Source: Phallusia mammillata
Lineage: Eukaryota; Chordata; Ascidiacea; Phlebobranchia; Ascidiidae
Assembly: GCA_003260075.1 (NCBI GenBank)
Contig: QLIY01000138.1
Coordinates: forward strand, 48,633-112,632
DNA: 64,000 nucleotides
Direction: 5' to 3'
Below the pieces are notes generated by a model that was not told the DNA's origin, did not search any database, and saw only the letters and a list, made by a program, of their open reading frames with translations. Shown here one piece after another: positions 22,630 through 34,769 of this stretch (positions are counted from its first letter, which is position 1; each line of letters starts with the position of its first letter). The position numbers and the translations under genes were made by a program.

Positions 22630-25518
22630 ACAACGAAAACTTTGAAAAGGTTTTAGTTGGAAATTGAATCCTTTATTCTTACTTATGTGGCAACAAATTT
22701 GTGATCCCATAATTGCCAGTAAGTTATGTTATAGTTTCTGCCACAAAATAACTTGTATAGTGCATTGAAACCTGGACATATTGTGACGTAACAATGCGTC
22801 TCATGGTCGCTATCATCACGCTTGGAGTATTTTGTCAAATTTTGCGGAACCCCACAAAAATATTAATAAGCATGCAATACAATCGGGTCCAGAAAATGTG
22901 TGCATTTTTAACCAGTGGCGTGGGGTCGGAGGGTACACATGTTAGTTATTAAATTGGCAAAAAAGGAACTTTTTTTTTTAATTTTTGAGAATAATTATTA
23001 AAATGACAATTGTTTTTTATTTGCTCTTCGAGCGATAGAACAAGAAATTGAAAGACTTTAAGTAAATATTAAAGCAAACATCACCAGTCGTTACAGAAAA
23101 CACCTTTTACGCCTAGTATGAATGGGCCGAGCCGAGGCCGAGCTGAGCCAGAACCAGAGTGTCCGCCCGTGCACATTTTGTTGTGGATTTGTTTTAAACA
23201 ACAGGTTTTCTTTCATCTGTTTGTGTTATTTGGGTTGATGTTATTCGCACGTATGATTCACTTATGTTCACTTTTAAATATGTTTCTTACATGTTCTGTT
23301 TTAACATCACTTACATCTTTTCTTTGTTTTCACTTAATCCCGTATTTCCACTTAATGCTGTTTTTCGTTTGCCTTATGTTTTTTTGTGTTTTAGTGGCAC
23401 GCTTTTTCCTCGCACTGTATTTTCCTCGCCGCATTTTCCGCATCATTATTCAACGCTCCCGGATGTGCCGGGAAACCTTGTGAAATTGTGCAAACCGGTG
23501 ACTGGTCAACGGCCCGCAAACCTAGTTCCGTTTTGCACGTGTTGAACAAGAACGTGGCAGTCCTCTCTTGGGCGTCTCGTGAACGGTTGTTTCATTGCCT
23601 TGGTTTTATGCGTCGTTTATGTGGTTGGTTTTACGTGCAGAGGTTTTGTGCTAGAGTTGTAGTAACGACTCCGAAGTATTGAAGTAATATATTAGATAAT
23701 AAACTGTGAGACGCCTTTTAGCAAAACCAGTGTTAGGTAGAACCGGCTTCCGTGGTAAGCCGTTATTGCAGGGTTCTGGACTGTTTACAGAATTGGGGAG
23801 ACAGTCTCGGGGAATAGATCAGATTGGCAGGGCTTTTGGGACTTATTTGGCAAAGATAATACCGCCACCCGAAATCGCTAGACCCAATTCCGGGCTGTCA
23901 AAACAATTCGGTAACACAGCATTAGAGCAAAGTCAATATTTTTGCTCACTTGAATCAAACTAAGCGTTAAANTGCTCGGCCGAGCAGTTGCACAAACTGA
24001 CCCGCCCGTTAAATTTGATTGTTCATGCCCTGCTAACATATGCAGCTAGTGCTCAAAAGGGTGTCTATAAACACAACGAATGATTTTTTATCTGTACAAG
24101 ATGGTGGAAAAACGCGCACTTCATGGGCATTTACAGCGTAATACACCGCTGGTGACGTGAAAGACCTTGTAAAGCTGAAAGAAACTAACGTAGAATGGGG
24201 AGTTTTTGTGACGTCATAACGCACCGAGCGTGCTCGGCCGAGCACCGGGCTTTAACGTGAGATGCTCGGTGCTCGACCAAACAGAACATTTGCAGTTTTG
24301 GCACATCCGTAACGCCTAGTGTTACTGAGAAAATAGGAATAGCAGATGATCTTGGATTTGTTATTCAACAACTTGTTAAAAGTCACAAAATATAGACGGC
24401 ACCCCCAGATTGTTCTGTTGCCTACGACACCATAAGTTGACTTCAATAAAACGATTCACTGAAACGATTTGCCATGTTACTTGGATTGGTCGTTTGTCGT
24501 TTCTGTATTAGTCTCACACTTCGGCCACAGAGTAGCAAAGCTTGGTTTATCACGTCACAATTGATCAATGGGTCAACTAAATGTGGTAAACTATAAGACA
24601 AGGTTAACTAGATTGTACAGGCGAGCGTTGCTCTTCGCCACAAATGATATTAGCATTTTTAAATTGGTACAATAAAGCTCGGGGAACCCCTAAAAGAGTT
24701 GTACGGAACCCTAGGGTCCTGCGGAATAGAGCCCTGGCCTAGAGTAAACTGTGGATTTTGGGTGCTGTGGTGTGTTTTTTTAAACGAGGTCAGTCTATGT
24801 TGAAAAGAATACAGAAAACATCTCGACAGTTCTTGGTGTGCAAAAGACGGCGTTTAACACAATTACCACAGTTGGGATTTCTGATCTGACTAGTTTGGGA
24901 CAGTTTCTAATTTGCAAACAGTTGTGCAAAACCGCACTTCGTTTTCCATGTACATGTTAGTTACGATTGTACACTTGAAAACGAATAAGTGTAAAAATGT
25001 ACAAGCTTTTTTTTGGATAAACGTCTACGCTGTTTATTTTGTCAAAATTGACAGGTTGGTTGTAAAAGCCGGAAATGTCAACCAAAGCATCACAAATTAG
25101 GGACATAGAATCATGTTTTAGTTTTTAATCTGTATGGAAAATTTAGCTGACCCCCTTCTGCTTATTTCTCCATGTGGTGCTAGGATGTTTGGTCTTGTAA
25201 GATAACATGTTTTATGGTGATAAAGTGAATGATTTCTTTGCGTCCACTGCACGACGGTTAGGCGGGTGTATAAAACGTTTTGCAACGATACAGTTGTTCA
25301 ATTATTCATACAAACCACTAACCAAAATAATACCCGTGTTTTATTTACTTTTTATATTAAACGTTTTACTAAATGTTTACTTACTTAATATTGAATGTTT
25401 TTCTGTTTTGAACCCAAAGAGCTTCCGAAGGCTTCGCTTCGCTTTGCGCAAAGTTGAGGTTTCACCTGTATAGCAGAAGTATTCATATGATTTTCACGTG
25501 TTTATTTGTGATTGGTTT
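22630..25518. other. Long stretch without a recognised gene
   Basis: No exon was recognised. Plus-strand frames at 23118-23963 (up to 121 codons) lack motifs; 23118-23160 is rich in GAGCC/GAGGCC. A 14-bp palindrome occurs at 23973 and 24231, with an N at 23972. Around 24680-24760 a short stretch (GGAACCCCTAAAAGAGTTG) looks like a transposon-end relic. It sits in a large intron of the minus-strand gene. Confidence 0.4.
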
Positions 25519-27181
25519 ACCTGCAGGTTGCTGTGGTGATGTGCTGGAATGGGGAATTACTTTGACCAAGGTTGCAGGTCTTGTTTGTTCTAAACACAAC
25601 GAAAAACTTTAAAATCGTTTTTGGTAAAACTTTGTTAACTTGTTACCAAGGTGCCGCGATCTGCTACTGGTGGGAATATTTCTTTGTTGAAAAAAAGGTG
25701 ATACTTGCTCTTGAGCGCCCACTATTGGATCACGCGCTTGTTGCTGTGGTGATTTGCTGGAATGGGGAATTTCTTTGACCAAGGTTCTTGCAGGTCTTGT
25801 TTGATCTAAACACAACGGGGGGGGGGGACTTAAAAATCGTTTTTTTAATGTGAAAACTTTTTTACCAAGTTGCTGCGATCTGCTATAGGTGGGAATTTCC
25901 CTTTGTTGAGAAGAAGGTGATACTTGCTCTTGAGCGCCCCCTATTGGATCACCCGCGTGTTGCTGTGGTGATTTGCTGGAATGGGAACTTATCTCTGTAG
26001 ATTCGGTGGAACGTTGAACTCCGGTACTTGCAGGATTGCTGGAATCTAAACACAATGATGACCTTAGAATGCGCTTAAAACATGTTGGTGTTTAAATGTC
26101 ACAACTTGGCGCAAACACTGTCGATTAGGTTTTCAATTTCTTATACCCGGGTGCTGAGGTTGGGGGGTTTCCCTTGAAACTTCCCCAGTTGATGTTTTCG
26201 GTTGTGTGATTTCTATGGATGTATGGACCTCCCTAGTCTCTGTTCCTTCGATGGAATCTGAAAATGTAACACAAAATTATCGGTCACAAAGCAATTGTTA
26301 ACTTTATGTGGACAACTACAAATTTCAACAAGTCAATGTATCTTATACCCGGCTGCTGTGACCTGCTACTGGTGGGAATTTCCCCATGTTGAGAGTGATT
26401 ATGTGCTTGGTCTTGCGCGCCCACTGGTCGTTCAATTGACTGTCCCCTTGTGTTATCTGATGTTGGGGTCACTGAAACGTTGGTGGTTCAATGTCAGAAT
26501 CTTTAATTTATCTACGGTCTTGTTTTGTTGTTCGAATATAATTTACAAACTGTTTTCGTTGCAGTAACGTTAGAGGTCAGATTGAAGTTAGAGCCTTTAA
26601 CAATTATTTGCCGCAAGACAAAATTCTGACACCGGCCGCGGACGGTTACAGCTTTCGGTTCTTATTGACTACTTCCCAACAGATAAGGTACCTGAAGGTG
26701 TTTAGGTCTGGAAGGTAATAAGGCCCAATGAAAATGCTCATATTTTTTGACATAAAAGTAAAAATGTTTTAGTTTTAGTTTTTTAGTTTTTTTTAGTTTT
26801 CAAGACAAGTGCAAGTTCCAACGGGTCAGTTTGTCTCATACCAGGTTGCTTGGACTGGGTGATAACCCTTGAAATTTCCGTAGATGATGACTTTGTTTGC
26901 GTGGTTTCTATGGAGCGTAACTGAGTAGCCTCTGTTTCTGCAAAGGAGCCCAAACATTTACCACACAATTAATGGTCACAATGCAACTGTCAACTTTATG
27001 TGCATAACTGCAAGTTCAAAAGAGCCAACGTATCTCATACCCGGCTGCTGTGACCATCTACTGGTGGGAATTTCTGTTTGCTGAGAAAAAGTAGACTGTT
27101 GTTCATGTGCCCCCTCCATAGATTCACGTGAATGTTGTTCGGTAGGTCGTTCTCCTGTGCCGCTAGGTGTGGTAGAGGGCA
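25519..27181 (-). CDS. Repeated linker exons, cluster 1 (next to the kinase)
   Basis: At least seven minus-strand exons: about 27010-27181, 26785-26960, 26310-26465, 26130-26255, 25867-26046, 25640-25803 and 25525-25600. They encode modules with VPSTTPSGTGERPTEQ, QTEIPTSRWSQQPGMRY, EITQPKTSTGEVSRE, SSNPASTGVQRSTESTE, GAQEQVSPSSQQREIPT and TRPARTLVKEIPHSS. The repeat core GAQEQVSPxxQQREIPTSSRSQQPG recurs with variation. The first exon follows the kinase exon by only 61 bp of intron, which ties linker and kinase to one gene. A poly-G run (25817-25827) lies in an intron here. The sequence is Ser/Thr/Gln-rich and probably disordered. Confidence 0.6.
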
Positions 27182-27242
27182 CTGAAAATTCAAAAACAAA
27201 ATTGTACATAAGCCTTTTTTTATGTTTAGTATTCGAGGTTAC

Positions 27243-28129
27243 CTTCAAAATGTCTAGTCCTTGGTGAGAAATAATGAAGCGGGACGCGTTGACTTTCGTT
27301 GGTGGATGGTTGGTTGACAACCATTTCCCTGGCAACCCCTTCTATTTGAGAAAGTAGGTTTTCGTGATTTTGCCTTTCCAACAGAGATTTTAATGTTTCC
27401 GATATTTCAGTCATTGTGGGACGTTTTGTGGGATCTTGATNCTTGGTGAGAAATAATGAAGCGGGACACGTTGACTTTCGTTGGTGGATGGTTGGTTGAC
27501 AACCATTTCCCTGGCAACCCCTTCTATTTGAGAAAGTAGATTTTCGTGATTTTGCCTTTCCAACAGAGATTTTAATGTTTCCGATATTTCAGTCATTGTG
27601 GGACGTTTTGTGGGATCTTGATCCCAGCATCGTTTCATGAGTAGTTGGAGTTGCTCTGCGATCTCTCTGTTTTCACCGACCAAAGTTTGCAGCCAACCCT
27701 GTATTTCCTGACAGTCTGGTCTTTTTCCGGGGGGGGGGGAACTAAAGTTTGCAGCCAACCCTGTATTTCCTGACAGTCTGGTCTTTTTCCGTTCTCAATT
27801 AGTTGCAAAAGCTTTCTTAACTGTTCTCCTTCCAGATACGGATAAGGAATTTTGCGAGAAAGTACTATGTAAATTATCATTGCAAACGAGTAAACGTCGA
27901 TTTCCTTTTTGGCTTTCATGGCTGGGTCCTTCAGTTTTTCAGGAGCGGTGTAGTAGGGAGTGTATTGAGGTGGTTCTTTCTTGCTTCGTGCCAGAGGATT
28001 AACGGTTGCCAAAGTACTGTGTGTTGCCAGTTCGGCGGCCCCGAAGTCAATTGGGGGGGGGGACTTCGTGCCAAAGGATTCACAGTTGCCAAAGTACTGT
28101 GTGTTGCCAGTTCGGCGGCCCCGAAGTCA

Positions 28130-28193
<64 letters not shown>

Positions 28194-28632
28194 GAATGCG
28201 CACAGCAAGGCCCAGTGCAATGGATGTATCGAGGAGTAACTCTTTTAAGTTACCGCACTTGCAGTATTCCATTACAATGCCCATTGCAAAAGACCATTTG
28301 ACGTAACCGAAAATTCGAACGACATTTTCATGATCTGCTTTTAACAAGTGTGCCATTTCTTCTTTGATTCTAAGAAAACATATGGAAAATCAGATCATAC
28401 TCATACATTCCACTTGTGATGGTTTTTGTGTGTAACACATACTTTTGGTTTCAACCTACATTTTCTCAAGTCGCGTCTTCTCCCGTGGTCCACCAGTAAT
28501 GGTAAAGACTTTGATAGCAACTTCTTGCTGTAGACCCTCATGGTATCCAACTAAAACCTCTCCGAAACCTCCTGAACCGGCCTCAAATGAGGCGAGGTCA
28601 CATGTGATGTCACCACTGGCAATTTCTTGTAG
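27243..28632 (-). CDS. TKL/RIPK-like protein kinase domain (gene copy 1), assembly-broken
   Basis: Minus-strand exons encode a protein kinase. Exon 28460-28632 has the glycine loop GSGGFGEV and the VAIK lysine. The exon from about 28375 down has HLLKADHENVVRIFGYV and the hinge MGIVMEYCKCGNLKELL. After a poly-G tract come the DFG motif (IDFGAAEL), the APE motif (TAPEKL), DVYSFAMIIY and CWDQDPTKRPTM of subdomain XI. These motifs and the spacing fit TKL kinases such as RIPK. The catalytic loop (HRD) is missing because poly-G (28133-28191) replaces it. Further joins at 28053-28062, 27729-27739 and an N at 27441 duplicate exon segments. The last kinase exon ends at a donor at 27241-27242, followed by linker exons. 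Kinase activity is likely if the real gene has the HRD loop; the partner pathway is unknown. Confidence 0.75.
28133..28191. other. Long poly-G tract inside the kinase gene
   Basis: Fifty-nine G residues between the hinge-region exon and a second copy of the DFG exon. The catalytic-loop sequence expected here is absent. Confidence 0.8.
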
Positions 28633-28639
28633 CTATAAA

Positions 28640-30248
28640 TTGCAAAAAATAGTTGAAACAACTTTTTACTACTGGTCTTGCAAACTATCAAAGTTGATTT
28701 ATTTCATTTTTTTAAGCCATGGTAGAATAAATTACATACAATGCTACTGAATGTTTTTTATACTTTTCTGTGTTTTGCAACAACAGTGAAGAGAATTTGT
28801 TTCATTTTTATGCCTTTTTGCACAAAATTATTGGCTCTGCTGTTTTCGGAGTGTAACTATTGCAACGCAGTATAGCAGCAAACCATTGTAAACACGGGGG
28901 GGGGGGGGTTTTGCAACAACAGTGAGGAGAATTTGTTTCATTTTTATGCCTCTTTGCACAAAATTATTGGCTCTGCTGTTTGAGGAGTGTAACTATTGCA
29001 ACGCAGTATAGCAGCAAACCATTGTAAACACAAGAATCAACTGCAAAGGTTGCTTTCACAAACAAACGTTTTCCTGCACACTGGCCAAGTTCGTACATCT
29101 ATCTGTTGACAGTTGTTTAAAATATCATCACAGTAAGGTTTGAAACTTTTGACATAAGCGGAAACAAAACGAATAGTAGAGAGTAAAAGGTGGGACATTC
29201 AACAAAAAACAACCAGAAAGTATGAAAACGCTAAGGCAATTTTCAACCGGAGTCTAAGGAAATTTTCAAAATATGAGTGGACCAACTTTCGATATCTATC
29301 TATTGCGTAAATTTGATGAATGTTTCAAATTAGTTTAACCTCCTGACATGACGTCACGAGGTAGTTCGCTATGATTTCTTAGTTGGAACGAGGGGCGTCT
29401 TTCAACGACGTTGGCGGACGAAGGCCCTGTCTTTCTTCTTTGCGTGGTTTATATACCGTTGTAAGTATGCAGGAACATTTCTCTTTGTTTATTTGAATGC
29501 CTAAGACGGTTAAAAACTTTTTTTTGAATATGTAAGTGCATTAAACGCTAATCAACTTCTGACCTTTAAAGTAAAGTGGGCTGATCTTTAATCCTACTTG
29601 TCGCTATTTTAAAGGTGCTAATTTTTATTCTCGTCCGTCTATAGTTTTCATATCATCTGGAATTTACTTACTTCGTTTATTGAAGCCATTGGAAATTTTA
29701 CATGCAATGCCACTTATTATTTTCTCTAATTTTCTGCGCCTTTCTTTTGCTGCAACAACAAGAAACAGATTTTATAAAATCTTCAGGCGAATTTTCTTTC
29801 ACATAAAATTCCGCCTGACAAGCTGTCCCTGTTGCTGAGTAAACGGCTGGTACAAGCCATAAAGTTAGACAAATATTAACTTTCCACCAAACTAGCAGCG
29901 AACACTTTCAGGTGCAACAAATAATCCAACTTTTTTGCGAATGTTAAACAATTCTTCACAGCCAAACTTTTGTATATTTTTTCGGCATCATTGTTTTATG
30001 GTTACTCAATGTACCTTGAAATTCCCACAGAACAACAGATTGGGGGGGGGGAAACTAGCAGCGAACACGTTCAGGTGTAACAAATAATCAAACTTTTTTG
30101 CGAATGTTAAACAATTCTTCACTGCCAAACTTTTGTATATTTTTTCGGCATCATTGTTTTTATGGTTACTCAATGTACCTTGAAATTCCCACAGAACAAC
30201 AGATTTTTGCTGGACGTCGTTTTATGTGATCTTGCGGATTACCTAACA
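28640..30248. other. Upstream region of the kinase gene, no exon recognised
   Basis: Probably contains the first exon(s) and promoter of the minus-strand kinase gene, but none could be fixed. Blocks about 28770-28895 and 28909-29030 are duplicates around poly-G 28896-28908; about 29880-30040 and 30052-30205 around 30042-30051. The stretch 29090-29460 has a diverged copy at about 31560-32020. A CRE-like TGACGTCA stands at 29348-29355 and again in the other copy. Confidence 0.5.
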
Positions 30249-30303
30249 CAGTGGTCGGCAACCGCCAGTCCGTGGCCTGGTACCAGAGGAGTTCGTTATT
30301 GGT

Positions 30304-30362
<59 letters not shown>

Positions 30363-30477
30363 TAAACTAATTTAAGCGTTTTTATTGCGAAATATTTGTA
30401 GTTTTTTGACGACCGGTCCGCAATAAAATTTCACTTATAAAAACGATCCGCAGAGCAAAAAAGGTTGCCGACCCCTG
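30249..30477. mobile_element. Non-autonomous hAT-type element, interrupted by poly-G
   Basis: Termini CAGTGGTCGGCAACCG and GTTGCCGACCCCTG are inverted repeats of hAT type. Flanks ACCTAACA (30241-30248) and ATCTAACA (30478-30485) form an 8-bp target duplication with one mismatch. A 56-base G run (30306-30361) lies inside, so the element's true length is unknown. Confidence 0.75.
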
Positions 30478-30485
30478 ATCTAACA

Positions 30486-32054
30486 ATTCAGCAGTTAATG
30501 ACTTTTGCGTCAAACAACCAACGGGGATTTGGAAATTTGAAATCCGCACGTCATCGTCAAACAACTAAAAAGGCGTTTTCTTTTCGTTTCGATATGGGTG
30601 AAAACTTAAGTTTAGCGTCGTTGTTTCAAACCGTTACTCACTAGTGTGTGCAAACAGGTTTTGTTACAAGGAAAAAAACGTTTTGACAATCATTGACTTT
30701 TTAGCACTTGACTGGCAGCAGTCGGTTACTACCTGAAGTTTGTAAATCAAATTTCAACGTTTAACCCTCTTAAAAACACTGTTTTGAAACTTGGGTACCT
30801 AGAAAATGTTTCAAGCATTTTTATCAAACAGTAAAGTGGACGTCATAACTTAAAGCAAAATCACCTTTTCCGCCATTTTTCGCAATTGGGAAACAAAGCG
30901 ACAAAACTATCATGGGCGCCCACAGGAAATTTTTCAACGAAGGGCTGAAAGAGCAATCACCCCTCCTGCCATTACGTGCCGATGCCCATTCAAATCAAAC
31001 TAACCTCGCAAGTGACAAACGAGTATTGGAACTTTGTTAAGTGTCAAAAGTTAAATTCGCCACAGATACTATCAGCTCATGTTAACACCAGTGCTAGACA
31101 ATCTGTTATTGTTCCGCAAACTATTCATAGTTGAAAGAAACAAATTGTGGCTTGCCTTGCTCTTACAAGATATTTGTGTTTGTTTAGATGGGTACTGGCC
31201 TTGTAGTTGTCCGAATGTTGTAATTTCATTAGGTGTTGGGTAAAAATAGTGTATTATGGTTAGCAAGAGGTAAGCTACTTGTGTTTCACTGATAAAGTGG
31301 ACAAACGGCGTGTCGACCAGATGCAGTTGGTCTGTTCTAATTATGAGAAGGCAGTATCTGGCAAAAATCAAAAGTAGCTGGACAGAAGGTATTTGACTTT
31401 GCTTCACTTGGCAAATGCGGCATTTGTAAGCATGCGACTTCAAATGCTTAATAAACTATATTTTAGTCATGAATCAAACAGAGAAATAATAAAAAGTAAT
31501 ATTGCTTTTTAAGATCGTCAGGTAATTTGTGACAAAAAGCCTAAGTAGTTGTTGGTTGGTGTAAAAACCGACATCTACATCTATCTGTTACCAGTTGCTT
31601 AAAATATCATCACAGTAAGGTTTGAAACTTCTGACCTAAACGAATAATAGGGAGTAAAGTGGGACATTCAACATAAACAACCACAAAATATTAAACTGTA
31701 TGCATCTTATCGTTTATTGGCTCGATGCTTTTACATTTTTGTACTTGGTTCTGTCATAACCGTTTCCGGCGTTTAATTTCCCTAAGGCTCTTTTCAACCG
31801 GGGTTAAACTTGCGAGACCAACTTCGGATATCTATCTATTGTGTAAATTTAAGAATGTTTAAAATTTATTCAACCTCTGTCTCTGCGGACATGACGTCAC
31901 GAAGTAGTTTACTACGTATGGCGCCACCTATCGCCCGGTGCTTGATTTCTGGGTTGCAACGAGGAGCGTCTTTCAACGAGGGTGGGGAATGAAGGCCCTG
32001 TCTTTCTTCTTTTTAATGTGTCCAACCCTTTGCAGTAATGCCACAAAACTGCTT
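30486..32054. other. No recognised gene; diverged duplicate of 29.1-29.5 kb
   Basis: About 31560-32020 aligns by eye with 29090-29460 (shared ATATCATCACAGTAAGGTTT, GACATGACGTCACGA and AAGGCCCTGTCTTTCTTCTT). A 123-codon minus-strand frame at 31072-31443 has a CxxC-like start and a hydrophobic middle but no recognisable family; it is left uncalled. Confidence 0.4.
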
Positions 32055-32276
32055 ATGCGTATCGTGGTTTTCGTTTTCTACTTTTTATTTTTATGTTGTT
32101 CCGTTGTTCGTTGCAACGTGAAGGCAGTTTTAACAAACGCTTCATACAGGCCTTACACTACAAACACACCGATCCTATACACTACAAACACTCCGACATT
32201 ACTGATACCCTCAGATAAAGACTATGAGAGCAAACAGTTTGTGTATTTTCATGATTGCCACGCAGACAGTTCGTAA
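32055..32276 (+). CDS. Candidate small secreted protein or first exon
   Basis: A plus-strand ATG at 32055 opens a 73-codon frame beginning MRIVVFVFYFLFLCC, a strong signal-peptide-like start, with a likely cleavage after VVRC. The rest is Thr/Pro/Asn/Tyr-rich (TTNTPILYTTNTPTLLIPS) and ends DCHADSS. Its last third has a diverged copy at 32662-32743 (YESKQFVCF) that ends at a good donor, TCAG|GTAAGT, with possible later exons at 32851-32864 and 32901-33096. So it may be the first exon of a secreted protein whose exon was duplicated. The family is not recognised. Confidence 0.35.
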   Translation: MRIVVFVFYFLFLCCSVVRCNVKAVLTNASYRPYTTNTPILYTTNTPTLLIPSDKDYESKQFVYFHDCHADSS

Positions 32277-33909
32277 AGCTAATGTAAATGAAGGCAATTT
32301 TTCTCTCGAGGTAAAGTGATAAAATTTGCAATATAATTTTTTTCATGTAGACAAATTTGTTTTCATGTAGACAAATCATTTGAATACGTAAATTAAACAA
32401 ATGTTGGAATCAAGCTTTCGTAATTAAAAGTCACTAAGCAACCCTCAAATTAGGTAAGCAAGCCTCTTCAAACATTTATTTAAAATTAAAAAAAAACTTA
32501 CATAAAATTTGTTTTACCGTATTAGTATTCGGTTAAGGTGACGCCAAATACTTATATTTCCAGTTTTAAGACATTTTCCTAAATAGATTTGTGCGAGTAC
32601 AATCGCCAATGCTGACATGACGTCACAAACCAACTCACGGCGGATTGCATCATCAAGCATTTCCCAATACCATCAGACAAGGTTTATGAGAGCAAACAGT
32701 TTGTGTGTTTTCGTGCTTGTCACGTAGGCAATGAGCAAAGCTCAGGTAAGTAAAGGCAATACTTCTTCCTAAGTTAAAGTGATAAAATTTGCAATATCAA
32801 ATTTCTTCTTAATTTTTTACATGTAGACAAATGTTTTTCCATCAGCTATGTCCCATGCCCAGGTAATTACAATAACTTTTTTGTTTCGTTTCTGTCGCAG
32901 TTTGAGGATCGAATCAAACAACCTTTATCGAACAGCATGTAAAGTTTTGTTTGCCCAACACAATTATGACAAACAAGCGCAAGTTCGTTCGCAAATTGAA
33001 ACAAAGGTTACAGTACTTGCTCCATTGCCTAATTTGATTATGTTTTCTGAACAGAAAACTTTCCTGAACTTTGTGACCGTTTCCGATAAACCATAATGAA
33101 ACGACAAGCCCAGTTTGCGTGTGATATCACGTCTCTGTATGGCGTCACAAGTAACGCCAAGTTAATGACAAGCAACCAAACCGCATTGCTATAGTCCCGT
33201 TTCGGTGTTAATAAATGCTCTACCACCTTACTACCAATTAGCGTAACATACCAAAAAATAAAACAAAATAATTTTAGGTTTTGATGTTAGTTACAATTTC
33301 CCAGAATCGTGGAATGATTAAAAATGAAAATTTGCAGCAATCGGTAATGGTGTTTTGGTTGTGGTGTCGGTGATGAACTTGGTTAAGTCTTTATAACCCA
33401 GTTTTTTAGCGATGTGGTAACATGTTATAGGGCACGGTATATAACCATTGAATTTGTGTGTGACGGGCGGAGTTGTGGGCGGTTATTGTTGTAAATTATC
33501 GAGCTGTGTTGTAAAGTACAATATTTCATATTGTGAAGTACATGGGTTATGTTGGAACTAATCGTGTACATTTCAATACCTGGACTCTGTGAACTTCTTG
33601 TTACTATTGATTCCTCCACATACTGCCTGATAGCTTTGTTTTGTCTTTAACACCATCAAATGACGACACTTGCGAGAACCATGGGCTGGTAATTCCCTTC
33701 ATGGACTCAAAAGCGACTTTGTGGTTGTCGTCGGTTCGATTGGCAAGTGCGAGAGCCGTATAAGGCCGACATCAATTTTAACCTTCAGATTTCGAAATTA
33801 TTTGTACTAAAGCTGGATTAGTAAGTTATTACATTAATACAAACCCGAACTTAAAAGATTTTATTTCTACTCTTTGTCAGATTTTACTTTGCGACACATT
33901 TACCACAAC
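32277..33909. other. Possible further exons, otherwise non-coding
   Basis: A 65-codon plus-strand frame after the acceptor TGTCGCAG (ending 32900) runs to a stop at 33094-33096 and could be a last exon of the candidate secreted gene. Beyond 33.1 kb nothing is called; 33305-33790 minus has ankyrin-like snippets too weak to annotate. Confidence 0.25.
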
Positions 33910-34769
33910 CAAGGATGGCAGTACGGTACGATGGTACGGTACGGTACGCAGCAAAATCATCAAAATGTAAGGTACGTAGGTACAGTGCGCAAAGAAAGCT
34001 GAGGTACGGGTACGGTACGATGTTACGGTTCTTCACTACGGCGTACCACCGTACCAAAAGCCTCCCGTACCACCGTACTGGTACGCATATAATTACTGTT
34101 GATTAAACGGTCATTTTTGAATCGTTACCGTTTGCAGATAAAATTATAATTGTCTGAAACTCAAATTAAAATTGTGTATGGCATGATTTCATCACAATGT
34201 CACTGTACAAAGAGGACTCACAATAGTTTATGACGTCACTGCTTAATATTTTGTGCTTAAGGGCTCACCGCTATGCAAAAGGAGGGTTACACGCACTGTA
34301 GGCCTATTAATAAAACACGCACATGACAAAAGCAGAAATTAACTCGGTATTTGTAATTGATTCTGAAGTTAGTTAAAAAAGCTAGCTGCTGGTGTAATTT
34401 CTTTTGCAGCAATAGTTTCACTTGAAAAAACTAATGTTGAAAATAATACAATGTCGCTGCACGAGCCCATCGTAAAAAACACATCAACCTTCTATTTCGA
34501 ATAAGCTGGTTGTAGTGGGGCAGCTTGTTTAGAGTTCAGACACCTCTCCCTTGAGAGTATATTGAGAGTATAGAGTATATGTCATAAAACTTATCTAAAT
34601 CTAGTTCCGATTGGTTTATTTTAAGGTACTGTACGATTTTGCGTACCGGTACGATGGTATGGTATACGTTTCAATTTTTGACATTGGGTACAGTTCGGTG
34701 GTAGGTTACGCTCTTCGTATTGAGGTACATGGTACGGTCCATGTAATACGTACCGGATTGCCATCCTTG
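33910..34769. mobile_element. hAT-like non-autonomous element rich in TACGGTAC
   Basis: Starts CAAGGATGGCAGTACGGTAC and ends with its imperfect inverse (GTACCGGATTGCCATCCTTG). Both subterminal regions (33910-34090 and 34625-34755) are filled with degenerate GTACGGTAC units in both orientations, like subterminal transposase-binding repeats. Flanks ACCACAAC and TCGACAAC match at 6 of 8 positions, a possible 8-bp target duplication. No transposase frame was found in 860 bp. Confidence 0.65.

Noticed and set aside
23118-23963. Overlapping plus-strand ORFs up to 121 codons, hydrophobic
   Set aside because: No recognisable motif, no splice sites that tie them together, and overlapping frames of equal quality.
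31072-31443. 123-codon minus-strand ORF
   Set aside because: No family, no flanking signals; composition compatible with chance in AT-rich DNA.
33305-33790. Minus-strand snippets RPYTALALANRTDDN and HIAKKLGYKDLTKFI, resembling ankyrin repeats
   Set aside because: No acceptor precedes the last frame within reach and no other repeats were found; too weak to call.
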